A DNA stretch of 64,000 nucleotides from Microlunatus panaciterrae (GCF_016907535.1 NZ_JAFBCF010000001.1:558001-622000), one strand, 5' to 3'. Positions 53,569 through 62,688 are shown, numbered from the stretch's first letter. The notes: generated by a model not told the origin, from the letters alone. Numbers and translations: made by a program.

Positions 53569-54564
53569 CTAGCGCTGGGGCAGCACGAGCTGACAGTGCC
53601 AGGACTCGGTCACGTAGGCGGTGCTGAAGCCCAGCGCGGTGTAGAGCCGGTCGGCGCCGGTCGGCGAGTCGGCGTCCACCTCCAGCCCGACCATGTCCCG
53701 GCCGCGCTGGGCGGCATCGGCGATAAGGGCATAGAGCAGCGAGGTGGCCACGCCGCGGCCACGCGCGTTCGGCAGCACCCCGAGATATTCCACATAGCTG
53801 CCCTCGGTGGCCCCGTCGGTGCCGGTGACGGTTGCGACCAGCGCACCGGCCGGCTCTGCCGGCCCATCGTCGACCAGCTCGGCCAGCCACCAGTGGTCCC
53901 AGCGGTGGCCGGGGTCGGTACGCAGCCGGAGGTAGAACTCGGCGAACGTCTCGGTGTGCGAGTTGAAGTGGTCGACGAACGCCTGTTCGAGGACGTCGTG
54001 CACCCTGCGCACATCCTCCTCGGCCACCGACCCGTCCGCCTCCCGATCCACCCGGCGGATCGAGACACCGGGTCTGGGCGCCGGCAGGGCGTCGGGCTCA
54101 CCTTCCTCGGGCTGCACCGGCCGGCTCATCTGCCACCAGCGGCGCACCCGCCGCAGCCCGGCCTTGGCCAGCCAGCGCTGCTGACGCGGATCGTCGGCGA
54201 ACGCGCCACTGTCCAGCTGGGTCTCGGACAGCCCGCGGGCGCGGGCGATGTCGGCAGCCTGCCCGGCCGCCCAGTCGAACAGCTCGGCGGCGAGCGGGTC
54301 GGCCTTGTCGTCGCTCAGCTCGGGAGCGATCGTGACCGCGCAGACCACCCGGCCACCGGCCCGGTCCTGCACCCATGCCCAGCCCAGCGTGCGCCCGTCG
54401 TCGCCGCGGACCAGCCGGTGCCGGTGGGTCGCCGCGCCTGAACCGGTGACCAGGGCGGCGACCCTCTCCGGCGAGGCCGAGGAGGAGCCCCGGACGGCCG
54501 TCTCGTGCCGGCGTTGCAGTTCGGCAAGCTCGGCGACGTCAGCTGCCGTCGGGGTGCAGATCAC
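53569..54564 (-). CDS. Tandem-GNAT acetyltransferase (mycothiol synthase-like layout)
   Basis: A 331-residue protein of two GNAT domains. The C-terminal domain has a good acetyl-CoA loop (YVEYLGVLPNARGRGVATSL); the N-terminal one (RLVRGDDGRTLGWAWVQDRA) is degenerate. This layout is that of MshD mycothiol synthase and several related actinobacterial proteins; identity with MshD is not established. The start overlaps the VWA gene's stop (GTGA), with GTG 54570 as alternative. Being fifth in the moxR-DUF58-VWA-VWA string with overlapping codons implies co-translation with the VWA gene. Confidence 0.8.
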   Translation of the reverse strand: MICTPTAADVAELAELQRRHETAVRGSSSASPERVAALVTGSGAATHRHRLVRGDDGRTLGWAWVQDRAGGRVVCAVTIAPELSDDKADPLAAELFDWAAGQAADIARARGLSETQLDSGAFADDPRQQRWLAKAGLRRVRRWWQMSRPVQPEEGEPDALPAPRPGVSIRRVDREADGSVAEEDVRRVHDVLEQAFVDHFNSHTETFAEFYLRLRTDPGHRWDHWWLAELVDDGPAEPAGALVATVTGTDGATEGSYVEYLGVLPNARGRGVATSLLYALIADAAQRGRDMVGLEVDADSPTGADRLYTALGFSTAYVTESWHCQLVLPQR

Positions 54565-55544
54565 GGCCACCGGGCACCCAACGAGATCACTCCGAGCGCG
54601 GCCAGGATGGCGAACGCCAGCCCGGCACCGGCGTAACGGGAGGTCACCTCCTTGTCGACCTTCTCCTTGCCGACCGACGACCCGATGTCCTTATAGACGT
54701 CTTTCAGCTGCCCGGCCGAGGTCGCCGAGTACGCCTCGCCGCCGGAGATCTTGGCGACGCGGGCGAGCTCGGCGTGGTCCACCGGCACCGGCTCACGCCT
54801 GCCGTTGACCTCGATGTAGCCGCTCTCGGTGCCGTACGCGATGGTGTAGACGGGCACCTTCTGGTCCCGCGCCGCGGCGGCCGCCTCATCGGCCGGGCGG
54901 CCGGTCTGCGTCTTGCCGTCGCTGAGCAGCACGATCCGTGCCGGCACCACCTCGTTCGGGTGCTTCGGGTCCGGCGGCAGCTGGGCCAGCGCCGCGAGTG
55001 AGGTGTAGATCCCCTCACCGATGGCGGTGGCCGGCTGCAGCTGCAGGTTCTCGATCGCCGCCGTCGCTGCTCCCCGGTCCTTGGTCGGCGGCACCAGGAT
55101 GGTGGCCGTGCCGGCGAAGGACACGATCGAGACATTGAACGCCGCCGGCAGCGAGCTCACGAACTGCACGGCTGCGGACTTGGCCGCTTCGAGCCGGTTG
55201 GGCGCAACGTCCTCGGCCTGCATCGACAGCGACACGTCGATGGCCACCACGACAGTGGCCCGTTCGCGCGGCACCAGGACGGTGTCCTTCGGCTTGGCGA
55301 ACGCCAGTGTCAGGGTCAGCAGACTGAGGATCGACAGCCCGACGGCCAGGTGACGCTTCCAGCTGCTCTCCCGCGGGATGACCAGGTCCAGCATCGTCCG
55401 GCCGACCTGCTGCTGCCGGTTCTGCTTGCGCCGGACCATGAACAGGTAGAGCCCGACCAGCACCGGGATCAGCAACAGCAGCCACAGCCGGGCCGGAGCC
55501 AGGAAGGACGGCAGCATCGGGACCAGCACCAGCCCACCCATCAT
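54561..55544 (-). CDS. VWA domain membrane protein (BatA/BatB-like), second copy
   Basis: A 327-residue protein. TM1 and TM2 lie near the N-terminus (LWLLLLIPVLVGLYLFM; HLAVGLSILSLLTLTLAFA). A von Willebrand A domain follows with the MIDAS motif DVSLSM, the Thr in IVSFAGTAT and Asp in VLLSDGKTQTG. A C-terminal TM segment (AGLAFAILAALGVISLGARW) ends the protein. MIDAS residues are complete, so metal-dependent ligand binding outside the membrane is expected. The neighbouring VWA gene is a paralogue ending in the same SLGARWP. The ATG at 55544 overlaps that gene's stop (ATGA); GTG 55550 is the alternative. Confidence 0.9.
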   Translation of the reverse strand: MMGGLVLVPMLPSFLAPARLWLLLLIPVLVGLYLFMVRRKQNRQQQVGRTMLDLVIPRESSWKRHLAVGLSILSLLTLTLAFAKPKDTVLVPRERATVVVAIDVSLSMQAEDVAPNRLEAAKSAAVQFVSSLPAAFNVSIVSFAGTATILVPPTKDRGAATAAIENLQLQPATAIGEGIYTSLAALAQLPPDPKHPNEVVPARIVLLSDGKTQTGRPADEAAAAARDQKVPVYTIAYGTESGYIEVNGRREPVPVDHAELARVAKISGGEAYSATSAGQLKDVYKDIGSSVGKEKVDKEVTSRYAGAGLAFAILAALGVISLGARWP

Positions 55545-56503
55545 GGCCACCTCGCGCCAAGGGAGATCGCACCGAGCGCCGCGAGCACGGCGAACGCCAA
55601 CCCATACCCGGCGAACCGGGAGGTGATCTCACGGTCGGCCTTCTCGTAGCCGGTCTCGGACTTGATGTTCTTGTACACGCTCTTGAGCTGATCGGCGGTC
55701 GCCGCCTTGAAGTACTCCCCGCCGCTGGTCGCAGCGATCTGCTGCATCTGCTTGTGGTTCACCGGCACCAGCTGACGCTTGCCGTCGAGGTCGACGTAGC
55801 CGTTCTCGGTGCCATAGGCGATGGTGTAGATCGGCACCTTCTTGGTCCGCGCCTGAGCCGCGGCCTGAAGCGGGGACCGGCCGGCGGTGGACTCACCGTC
55901 GCTCAGCAGAACAATGGCGCCCGGGGCCGGCTTCGCCTTGTCACTGCCCTTCGGCGCCTGGTCCAGCGCGCGGAGAGCGGCCACGATGCCCTCGCCGATC
56001 GCGGTCGACTCCTGCAGCTTGATGCTGTCGATCGCCCGCTCGACCGACCGGTGGTCCAACGTCGGCGGCACCAGGATCTGCGCGCTGCCCGCCATCGACA
56101 CCAGCGAGACGTTGTACTTCTCCGGCAGCGACAGCACGAACTCCTTGGCCGCGACCTTGGCGGCGTCCAGCCGGTTGGGTTTCACATCGGTCGCCTGCAT
56201 GGACAGCGACGCGTCGATGACGACGATGATGGTGGCGCGCTCCCGGGGCACGTCGACCTGGGTCTTGGGCCGGGCGAACGCCGCGGTCAGGGTGACCAGG
56301 CTGAGGATCGAGAGGGCGACCGCGACATGGCGGCGCCACTGCGACTGCTTGGGGACCACCACTTCCAGCATCGAGGTATTCGTGAACCGCATCCCGCGGC
56401 GGTTCTTGCGCCGGCTGGCGAAGATGTAGGCCAGCACCAGCAGCGGGATCACGAGCAGGATGAGCAGCCGCTCCGGCGACAGGAATGCCAACTGCGGAAT
56501 CAT
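55541..56503 (-). CDS. VWA domain membrane protein (BatA/BatB-like), first copy
   Basis: A 320-residue paralogue of the gene downstream, with the same order: TM (LLILLVIPLLVLAYIFAS), TM (HVAVALSILSLVTLTAAFA), VWA domain with MIDAS DASLSM and VLLSDGEST, and a C-terminal TM (YGLAFAVLAALGAISLGARW). Both MIDAS sites look intact. Pairs of BatA/BatB-type VWA proteins form membrane complexes with MoxR ATPase and DUF58 protein in many bacteria; they are linked to envelope stress or to assembly of metal proteins, and the exact role here is unknown. ATG 56503 overlaps the DUF58 stop by four bases (ATGA). Confidence 0.92.
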   Translation of the reverse strand: MIPQLAFLSPERLLILLVIPLLVLAYIFASRRKNRRGMRFTNTSMLEVVVPKQSQWRRHVAVALSILSLVTLTAAFARPKTQVDVPRERATIIVVIDASLSMQATDVKPNRLDAAKVAAKEFVLSLPEKYNVSLVSMAGSAQILVPPTLDHRSVERAIDSIKLQESTAIGEGIVAALRALDQAPKGSDKAKPAPGAIVLLSDGESTAGRSPLQAAAQARTKKVPIYTIAYGTENGYVDLDGKRQLVPVNHKQMQQIAATSGGEYFKAATADQLKSVYKNIKSETGYEKADREITSRFAGYGLAFAVLAALGAISLGARWP

Positions 56504-57588
56504 CGACTCACTCCCTGGGGTGGTGCGTGCAGCATGCTCGCCACCCGCCGATACGCCAGCACGAACCTGGCGATGTCCTGGACCCAGTCTCTGTCGGTAC
56601 GCAACTGGATGTGCCCGACACCTGCACGACGAAGCGAGATCCGGATTCGTTCCCGCTGGGCAGCGCTGGCCGCATCCATCCGGGCCCGGGCGTCGCTGTC
56701 CGCGGTGTTCACATAGCGCTCGAAGTCGGTCTCCGGGTCGCGGATCAGCATGTCGCCGACGTTGGGGAACTCGATCTCGCGGCGGTCCACGACCTCGATC
56801 GCCAGCACCTGGTTGCGGATGGCGAGCCTGCGCATCGCCCGTTCCCAGTCGGGCTCGACGTTCGGGTCGAGCTCATGGTCGCCGGGGGTGAGGAAGTCCG
56901 AGACCACCACCCTCAGCCCGCGTCGGCGCTGGGTGCGCGACAGCTGCTCCACCGCGTGGGCCAGGCCCTGCTCACCGCGGGCATGGTCGGGGACCATCGG
57001 TTCCTCCAGCATCTTGCGGAGCAGCGCGTACAGCGCGGCCCGGCCGGAGCGGGCCGGCAGCCGGCGGAGCGACTCGGGGCGCATGATGTAGCCGCCGAAC
57101 CGGTCGCCCATCTTCTGGCTCAGGAAGCCTATGGTCGCGATCGCGGCGATGCCGAGGTCACGCTTGGTGACGCCTTCGGTGCCCCAGTTCATCGACGGCG
57201 TGACATCGAGCAGGCCCCACACCTCCAGCTCGCGGTCGGCCATGGTGTCACGGACGTAGGGCACGGTGGTGCGGGCGGTGACCGCCCAGTCGATCTTGCG
57301 GACGTCGTCCTCGCCGGCGCGGTAGACCCGCGCGTCGTTGGCGTCGGTGCCGGGACCCGGCAGCAGGCCGAGATGGTCCCCCTGCAGATAGCCCTCGAGC
57401 CGCCGGACGATGGTCAGCTCGAGCCGGCGCAGGGCAGCCTCCGGCGCCAGCTTGTTGAGCGGGATGGTGATCTTGGTCGGCGCACCGATGACGGAGGAGA
57501 CAGCGCCGTAGTCGGCTGCCGACGGGGGTGCGAAGCCGGACGGCGGCGGAAAACCGGCCGGCGGCCCCTGGGGTGGAGGGTAGGACAT
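56500..57588 (-). CDS. DUF58 domain protein
   Basis: A 362-residue soluble protein with a Pro-rich N-terminus (MSYPPPQGPPAGFPPPSGFA). The DUF58 core follows: YRAGEDDVRKIDWAVTART is its signature. A VWA-like fold is in the C-terminal half (LLDVTPSMNWG as a MIDAS-like motif, and RRGLRVVVSDFLTPGDHELD). It is the standard partner of MoxR. It starts 6 bp after the moxR stop and overlaps the VWA gene, so all four are co-translated. Confidence 0.92.
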   Translation of the reverse strand: MSYPPPQGPPAGFPPPSGFAPPSAADYGAVSSVIGAPTKITIPLNKLAPEAALRRLELTIVRRLEGYLQGDHLGLLPGPGTDANDARVYRAGEDDVRKIDWAVTARTTVPYVRDTMADRELEVWGLLDVTPSMNWGTEGVTKRDLGIAAIATIGFLSQKMGDRFGGYIMRPESLRRLPARSGRAALYALLRKMLEEPMVPDHARGEQGLAHAVEQLSRTQRRRGLRVVVSDFLTPGDHELDPNVEPDWERAMRRLAIRNQVLAIEVVDRREIEFPNVGDMLIRDPETDFERYVNTADSDARARMDAASAAQRERIRISLRRAGVGHIQLRTDRDWVQDIARFVLAYRRVASMLHAPPQGVSR

Positions 57589-57594
57589 CGGCGC

Positions 57595-58671
57595 CTAGTG
57601 AAAGTCGGGCTGCTGGTGCTGGCCCGGGCTCTGACGCTGCTGGCCGGCGTTCCACACCGGGGTGGGAGGCGGCACCATGGCCACGATCCGTTCGATCACC
57701 TGCGCGGTGCTGACATTGTCGGCAACGGCGTCGAAGCCGAGCACCAGACGATGCGACATGACGTCCTTGGCCACAGCCTGGACGTCGGTCGGGAGGACGT
57801 AGTCCCGGCCATGGATGAGCGCCAGCGCCCGGGCGGCGGCGACCAGACCCAGGGTGGCGCGCGGGCTGCAGCCGATCTGGATCACGGAGGTGAGGTCGGG
57901 CATGTTGAACTCGGCCGGCGTCCGGGTGGCCAGCACCAGCCGCACGATGTACTCCGCCACCAGGTTGTGCACGAACACGTCGGAGGCCTGCCGCTGCAGC
58001 TTCAGGATCAGGTCCGGGTTGAGGATCTGCTGCGCCTCGGGCGGGTCAACGCTCATCCGGCGGAGGATCTCGAACTCCTCGTTGCCGCGCGGGTAGGGGA
58101 CGTCCACCTTGAGCAGGAACCGGTCCCGCTGCGCCTCGGGCAGCGGGTAGACGCCCTCGGACTCCACCGGGTTCTGGGTGGCGATGACGATGAACGGCTT
58201 CGGAGCTGGGTAGGTGTGGCCGCCGATCGACACCTGCTTCTCAGCCATCAGCTCGAGCATGGCCGACTGGACCTTGGCGGGTGCCCGGTTGATCTCGTCG
58301 GCCAGCACGAAGTTGACGAACACCGGGCCGAGCTCGATGTCGAAACCTTCCTGGCTCGCCTTGTAGATCCGGGTGCCGACGATGTCGGACGGCACCAGGT
58401 CAGGGGTGAACTGCACCCGCGCGAAGTCGCCGCCGACCACTGTCGCGAAGCTCCGCACCGCCAGTGTCTTGGCCACGCCGGGCACGCCTTCGAGCAGGCA
58501 GTGACCCTTGGCCAGCAGGGCGACCATCAGCTGCTCGACCATGTGCTCCTGGCCGACGATGATCCGCTGTACCTGGGCGATCGCCTCGCCGAGCAGCCTG
58601 GCCGCCTGCTGGTTGCCCTGGCCCTGGTACTGCGCCTGTCCGGCCGGCTGGCTCTGTGTCGGACTGCTCAC
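57595..58671 (-). CDS. MoxR family AAA+ ATPase
   Basis: A 358-residue AAA+ ATPase of the MoxR group. Walker A is EGVPGVAKTLAVRSFA, Walker B VLADEINRAPAK, sensor-1 VIATQNPVESEG, and the Arg finger lies in LPEAQRDRFLLKVDVPYPRG-type sequence (broken in the family by short insertions). The N-terminal Gln-rich stretch (QPAGQAQYQGQGNQQAARLL) and Gln/Pro-rich C-terminus are low complexity. It acts as a chaperone ATPase with VWA proteins, here encoded by the following genes. It is first in the leftward operon; the start GTG/ATG at 58671 is behind GAGAAGTGAG. Confidence 0.94.
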   Translation of the reverse strand: MSSPTQSQPAGQAQYQGQGNQQAARLLGEAIAQVQRIIVGQEHMVEQLMVALLAKGHCLLEGVPGVAKTLAVRSFATVVGGDFARVQFTPDLVPSDIVGTRIYKASQEGFDIELGPVFVNFVLADEINRAPAKVQSAMLELMAEKQVSIGGHTYPAPKPFIVIATQNPVESEGVYPLPEAQRDRFLLKVDVPYPRGNEEFEILRRMSVDPPEAQQILNPDLILKLQRQASDVFVHNLVAEYIVRLVLATRTPAEFNMPDLTSVIQIGCSPRATLGLVAAARALALIHGRDYVLPTDVQAVAKDVMSHRLVLGFDAVADNVSTAQVIERIVAMVPPPTPVWNAGQQRQSPGQHQQPDFH

Positions 58672-58827
58672 TCACTTCTCCTGTGGTTGCGCGCTGATTG
58701 TCCCCCGGCTCCCGGGTCACGACGTTACCCGTACGACGGTGGCACCCGGCCAATTGTCGCAGACCATTTCATCATCCCCGGAGTCCAGCAACCGAGCCGC
58801 ACCCCGGGTGTGATGAGATTAGGACCG

Positions 58828-59775
58828 ATGTCGACACCAGAACCGCCGGAAGGTGCACCGGACAGTACGTACGGGTACGTCCCGGTGAGCCCGCTGTTGC
58901 CCGAAGATCCGCCGAAGATCGGCGACTTCTGGCTCGATGCCCGGCTCGGCTGGACCGCGTCCGGGGTCGCCTACACGGCGCATACCGACGACAACCAGCC
59001 GGCCATGGTGATCCTGCTGTCGGAGGGTGCGGCCGAGGACGCCGCCGCCCGGGACCGGTTGGCCGGCCTGATCAACGCGATGCACATCGACACCGTGCTG
59101 GCGCGCGGAGGGCACGGCCAGAACGAGGGTCGGCTCGCCAAGAAGTATCGCTCGGAGGACGACGACCCGGTGTCCCCGGATGCCCGGCTGGTCGCGCCGT
59201 GGGCGGCCCTGGTCTATGACGGGTCGCCGGCCGCGGCGGCCGAGGCCGAACGGATCCTGTCCGAGGTACAGCTCAGCACGCTGCCGCCGCAGGGCACGCC
59301 GGCGGGCCCCGACTATCGCCACTACTGGCTCGACCGGGTGCAGCCCGGGCTGGCCCGGGTCTGGCCGCTGCCCTGGCCGGGACGTTACGACCGGGCGGGC
59401 TGGAAGACCATCCTGGTGTCGTGGTTCCTGATGGTGCTGCTGGCCGCACTGGCGGTGCTGATCGCCATCCTGATCTTTCGCAACCAGCCGCCGCAGGCCC
59501 CGCCGCCGCCCACCGGCGGCTCCGGTAGCCCGCCTCCACAGTCCAGCTCCCCGTCGCCACAGTCGGGGTCTCCGTCGCCGCAGTCCGGCTCGCCATCGGG
59601 CTCACCGTCGTCGCAGTCGGGTTCACCGAAGTCGCCCTCCCAGACCCCGTCGATGTCGGGCTCCCCCAGCTCCGCCTCCCCTAGTCCCAGCGGCAGCAAG
59701 TCCGGTGGCGGCCAGCCGACACCGTCCGACTCGGGCTCACCCGGCAACATCAACTCACCGAGGTCGAAGCTCTGA
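58828..59775 (+). CDS. Membrane protein with kinase-N-lobe-like domain and Ser/Pro-rich outer tail
   Basis: A 315-residue protein without a family I can name. Residues ~31-62 (IGDFWLDARLGWTASGVAYT, then AHTDDNQPAMVILLSEG) read like the glycine loop and third strand of a Ser/Thr kinase, but the ATP Lys is replaced by Ile and no catalytic or DFG motif follows. It could be a truncated pseudokinase lobe. A Trp/Pro stretch (VWPLPWPGRYDRAGWK) leads to one TM segment (~194-217). About 98 residues of Ser/Pro/Gly repeats (SPSPQSGSPS) lie outside. The stop overlaps the HAD gene (TGATG). ATG 58828 was chosen; ATG 58813 is possible. Confidence 0.75.
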   Translation: MSTPEPPEGAPDSTYGYVPVSPLLPEDPPKIGDFWLDARLGWTASGVAYTAHTDDNQPAMVILLSEGAAEDAAARDRLAGLINAMHIDTVLARGGHGQNEGRLAKKYRSEDDDPVSPDARLVAPWAALVYDGSPAAAAEAERILSEVQLSTLPPQGTPAGPDYRHYWLDRVQPGLARVWPLPWPGRYDRAGWKTILVSWFLMVLLAALAVLIAILIFRNQPPQAPPPPTGGSGSPPPQSSSPSPQSGSPSPQSGSPSGSPSSQSGSPKSPSQTPSMSGSPSSASPSPSGSKSGGGQPTPSDSGSPGNINSPRSKL

Positions 59776-60590
59776 TGATCCGCCCGAAGCTGATCGCCAG
59801 TGACCTCGACGGCACCTTCCTCTCCTCCGGTGGTCAGGTCAGCGAGGAGAACTCGGCAGCGGTGCTGGCTGCTCAGGAGGTCGGCATCCCGGTGCTGTTC
59901 GCCACCGGGCGACCGGTGCGCTGGCTGGACGTCATCGCCGACCTGCCGGGCGGGCATCCCACCGTGATCGTCAGCAACGGCGCCGCGCTGTACGACCTGG
60001 GCAGCAGGGAGATGAGCCACCAGGTGTTCATCTCCCCCGACGTGGCTCTCAGTGCCATCGAGGAGATCCGCCGGGTGGTCCAGGACGCCACCTTCGCCTT
60101 GGAGTCGGGCATCCGGTTCGGCTTCGAGGCCGCCTACCGCACTTGGACCGACGGCGACGTCCCGGAGGACGCCGGACTGTTCAGCGGCACTGTCGAGGAG
60201 ATTCTCGAGGTGGACGACTATGTGAAGATGCTGGTGCAGAGCCACGAGCTCGGAGCCGACGAGCTGCTGCTGCGGGTGAAGCGCGTCGTCCAGGACCGGC
60301 TGACGGCCACCCACTCCCAGTCGGCCGGCCGAGGTCTGGTGGAGATCAGTGCACCCGGGGTCAGCAAGGCGGCCATGCTGCGCCGGGTGTGCGCCGAGCT
60401 CGGGATCGACGCATCGGAGGTCGCCGCCTTCGGTGACATGCCGAACGACATCGAGATGCTGACCTGGGTCGGAATGCCGCACGTGGTGGCCAACGCGCAC
60501 CCGGCCCTACTGGAGATGGACATCCCGGTGGTGGCGAGCAACGACGAGTCCGGCGTCGGCCGGACCATCCAGTCCTGGCTGGCCGGATGA
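59775..60590 (+). CDS. HAD family (Cof-type) phosphatase
   Basis: A 271-residue HAD hydrolase with a C2b (Cof-type) cap. Motif I is ASDLDGTFLSS, motif II VLFATGRP, motif III has the Lys in GVSKAAMLRRV, and motif IV is FGDMPNDIEML. Typical substrates are sugar phosphates or nucleotides; which applies here is unknown. ATG 59775 shares a base with the previous stop (TGATG) and its own stop overlaps the GT87 gene (ATGA), so the three genes are tightly coupled. That suggests a joint role, perhaps in a mannose-type glycan pathway, but this is only positional. Confidence 0.92.
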   Translation: MIRPKLIASDLDGTFLSSGGQVSEENSAAVLAAQEVGIPVLFATGRPVRWLDVIADLPGGHPTVIVSNGAALYDLGSREMSHQVFISPDVALSAIEEIRRVVQDATFALESGIRFGFEAAYRTWTDGDVPEDAGLFSGTVEEILEVDDYVKMLVQSHELGADELLLRVKRVVQDRLTATHSQSAGRGLVEISAPGVSKAAMLRRVCAELGIDASEVAAFGDMPNDIEMLTWVGMPHVVANAHPALLEMDIPVVASNDESGVGRTIQSWLAG

Positions 60591-61804
60591 CCACACTGGA
60601 GCTGGCGCCCGCCCGGCCACTGACCCTGGCCCGGATCGGCCGGGCGGTGAGCCTGAGCGTGCTGCCGATCATCGTCGGGCTGTTCGTCGCCGCCACCACC
60701 TTCGGCGGCAAGATCATCCCGTGGCGGCCCACTATGGTCGACTTCGACGTGTACCGGCTGGCCGGTCGTGTTCTGCTCGAAGGTGGCGACTTCTACCACC
60801 TGCCGGGATCACTGCCCTTCCTCTACCCGCCGTTCGCCGCGCTGATGGCGGTGCCGTTGGCGCTGACGCCGGCAGCGGTCGGCCAGATCGCCTGGACCGT
60901 GGCCAACGTGGTGGCGATGCTGGCGATCCTGTACCGGCTCGGGCTGACCGGGTGGGTGCTGAGCCTGGTGGCGGCTGCGTCGATCTTCTTCGTCGAACCG
61001 GTGAGCGGCACGTTCACCTTCGGTCAGCTCGGCATCTTCCTGGTGGCACTGATCGTGCTCGACCTGGTGCCGGGTCCGCAGATCCTCGGCCGCCGGCCGG
61101 CCGGACGCCGGTTGCTGCCGGAGGGCGTCCTCTCCGGGTTCGCGACCGCGCTCAAGCTCACGCCGGGAATCTTCCTGATCTATCTGGTTGCGTGCCGGAA
61201 GAAGCGGGCAGCTCTGACCATGCTGGTCACGATCGCTGCGCTGACCCTGATCACCGCCGTGATCCTGCCGGAACGGTCTCTGCAGTTCTGGGGCCGGCTG
61301 GCGCACGGCGACACCGGCCTGGGCCACAGCATCGTCTACTACACCAACCAGTCCGTGATGGCCGACGCCGTCCGGGTGATCGGGCTCGGGGCCATCAGCT
61401 CCATTGTCGGCCTGGCGCTGTCCGCAGTGGTGACCCTGCTGGGGATCTGGGCCGGGCTGCTGTGGCACCGGGTGGGCAACATCGCCCTCAGCGTCACGCT
61501 CTGCGGTATCGCCGGCCTGTTCGCCTCCCCGGTGTCCTGGTCGCACCACTTCGTCTGGGTGGTTCCGTTCGCCATCTGCCTGATCGACCGCAGGCTGCCG
61601 GTCTGGTTCCGCTACCTCGGCTGGATCTTCGTCGGATGGGTGGTGGCGGCACCGTTCAAGAAGCTGCCCAACGGAGGCGACGTCGAACTCAGCTGGAGCT
61701 GGTCGCAGAACCTGTTGGCGTCGGTCACCGCGATTCTCGGCATTACGGTGATCGTGGCCTCCATCGTGCTCCAGCTGCAGCGCAGAGCCCGGGCTCAGGG
61801 GTAG
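60587..61804 (+). CDS. GT87 (DUF2029) polyprenol-phosphate-mannose-type glycosyltransferase
   Basis: A 405-residue polytopic protein with about ten membrane spans. The first loop carries the GT87 acidic motif (VDFDVYRLAGRVLLEGGDFY) and FLYPPFAALM, typical of membrane alpha-mannosyltransferases that use polyprenyl-phosphate-mannose. Further family marks are GFATALKLTPGIFLIYL and SPVSWSHHFVW. It probably adds mannose to lipoglycans or another envelope polymer outside the membrane. It overlaps the HAD gene by four bases at its start and the convergent SMP-30 gene by 10 bp at its end. Confidence 0.9.
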   Translation: MTTLELAPARPLTLARIGRAVSLSVLPIIVGLFVAATTFGGKIIPWRPTMVDFDVYRLAGRVLLEGGDFYHLPGSLPFLYPPFAALMAVPLALTPAAVGQIAWTVANVVAMLAILYRLGLTGWVLSLVAAASIFFVEPVSGTFTFGQLGIFLVALIVLDLVPGPQILGRRPAGRRLLPEGVLSGFATALKLTPGIFLIYLVACRKKRAALTMLVTIAALTLITAVILPERSLQFWGRLAHGDTGLGHSIVYYTNQSVMADAVRVIGLGAISSIVGLALSAVVTLLGIWAGLLWHRVGNIALSVTLCGIAGLFASPVSWSHHFVWVVPFAICLIDRRLPVWFRYLGWIFVGWVVAAPFKKLPNGGDVELSWSWSQNLLASVTAILGITVIVASIVLQLQRRARAQG

Positions 61805-62688
61805 ACGGCGCCGCGGAAGTTGACCCGCAGGGTGTAGAGCGAGGTCGTGGCGGTGATGAACAGCTGGTTGCGCTGCGGGCCGCCGAAGCAGAGGTTGGCC
61901 ACCGTCTCCGGCACCAGCAGCTTGCCCACCAGCGTGCCGTCGGACTCGAAGCAGTGCAGCCCGTCATGGGCTGCGGCCCACAGCCTGCCGCGCTGGTCGA
62001 ACCGGATCCCGTCGAAGCCGCCGGCGTCGCAGGTGGCGAACACCTCGCCCCCGGTGAGGGTGTCGCCGACCACCTCGAACACGCGAATGTGGGCCCGCGG
62101 CGTGTCGACCACGTAGAGCCGCTGCTCGTCGGCGGAGAAGGCCAGCCCGTTGGGCCGGTCGAAGTCGTCCGCGACCCGGTCGAGCCGGCCGTCAGGGCTC
62201 AGCCGGTAGACGTGGCAGCCGGACTGCTCCGGCTCGGCCGCATGGCCCTCGTAGTCGGTGTCGATCCCGTACGCGGGGTCGGTGAACCACAATGAGCCGT
62301 CCGAGTGCTGCACGACGTCGTTCGGGCTGTTCAGCGGCCTGCCCTCGAAGCTGTCGGCCAGGACGGTGACGGTCCCGTCGTGCTCGAGCCGGGTGAGCCG
62401 ACGGTCGCCGTGCTCGCAGGAGACGAACCGGCCCTGCCGATCCACGATCCGCCCGTTGGCGAAGCCGGCCGGGCTGGTGAAGACATCCACCCGACCGGTC
62501 ACCTCGTCGAAGCGCAGCACCCGATCGTTGGGGATGTCGCTGAACAGCACGCAGCGGACGGCGGGATGGTAGGCGGGCCCCTCCAGCCACCGGCCCCGGT
62601 CGAAAACTTTTTCGAGCTGCCGGTCTCCGCCGGTACCGCGGAAGCGATCGTCAAGGACCTGGAACTGGGCGGACAGGAACTCGGTCAA
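61795..62688 (-). CDS. SMP-30/gluconolactonase family beta-propeller
   Basis: A 297-residue six-bladed propeller of the SMP-30/LRE group. The metal-site Glu is in WLEGPAYHPA, the Asn in RPLNSPNDVVQHSDGSLWFTD, a further Asn in RPNGLAFSADEQRLYV and the Asp in AHDGLHC or GFDGIRFD. The family hydrolyses sugar lactones, and the substrate is unknown. The start is TTG 62688, preceded by GAGGAG at a suitable distance; no ATG or GTG suits the N-terminus better. It overlaps the end of the GT87 gene by 10 bp. Confidence 0.92.
   Translation of the reverse strand: MTEFLSAQFQVLDDRFRGTGGDRQLEKVFDRGRWLEGPAYHPAVRCVLFSDIPNDRVLRFDEVTGRVDVFTSPAGFANGRIVDRQGRFVSCEHGDRRLTRLEHDGTVTVLADSFEGRPLNSPNDVVQHSDGSLWFTDPAYGIDTDYEGHAAEPEQSGCHVYRLSPDGRLDRVADDFDRPNGLAFSADEQRLYVVDTPRAHIRVFEVVGDTLTGGEVFATCDAGGFDGIRFDQRGRLWAAAHDGLHCFESDGTLVGKLLVPETVANLCFGGPQRNQLFITATTSLYTLRVNFRGAVYP

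Noticed and set aside
56485-58827. Rightward open frame continuous with the gene starting at 58828
   Set aside because: It is antisense to moxR and DUF58, both with intact motifs; the true gene starts at ATG 58828 (or 58813).
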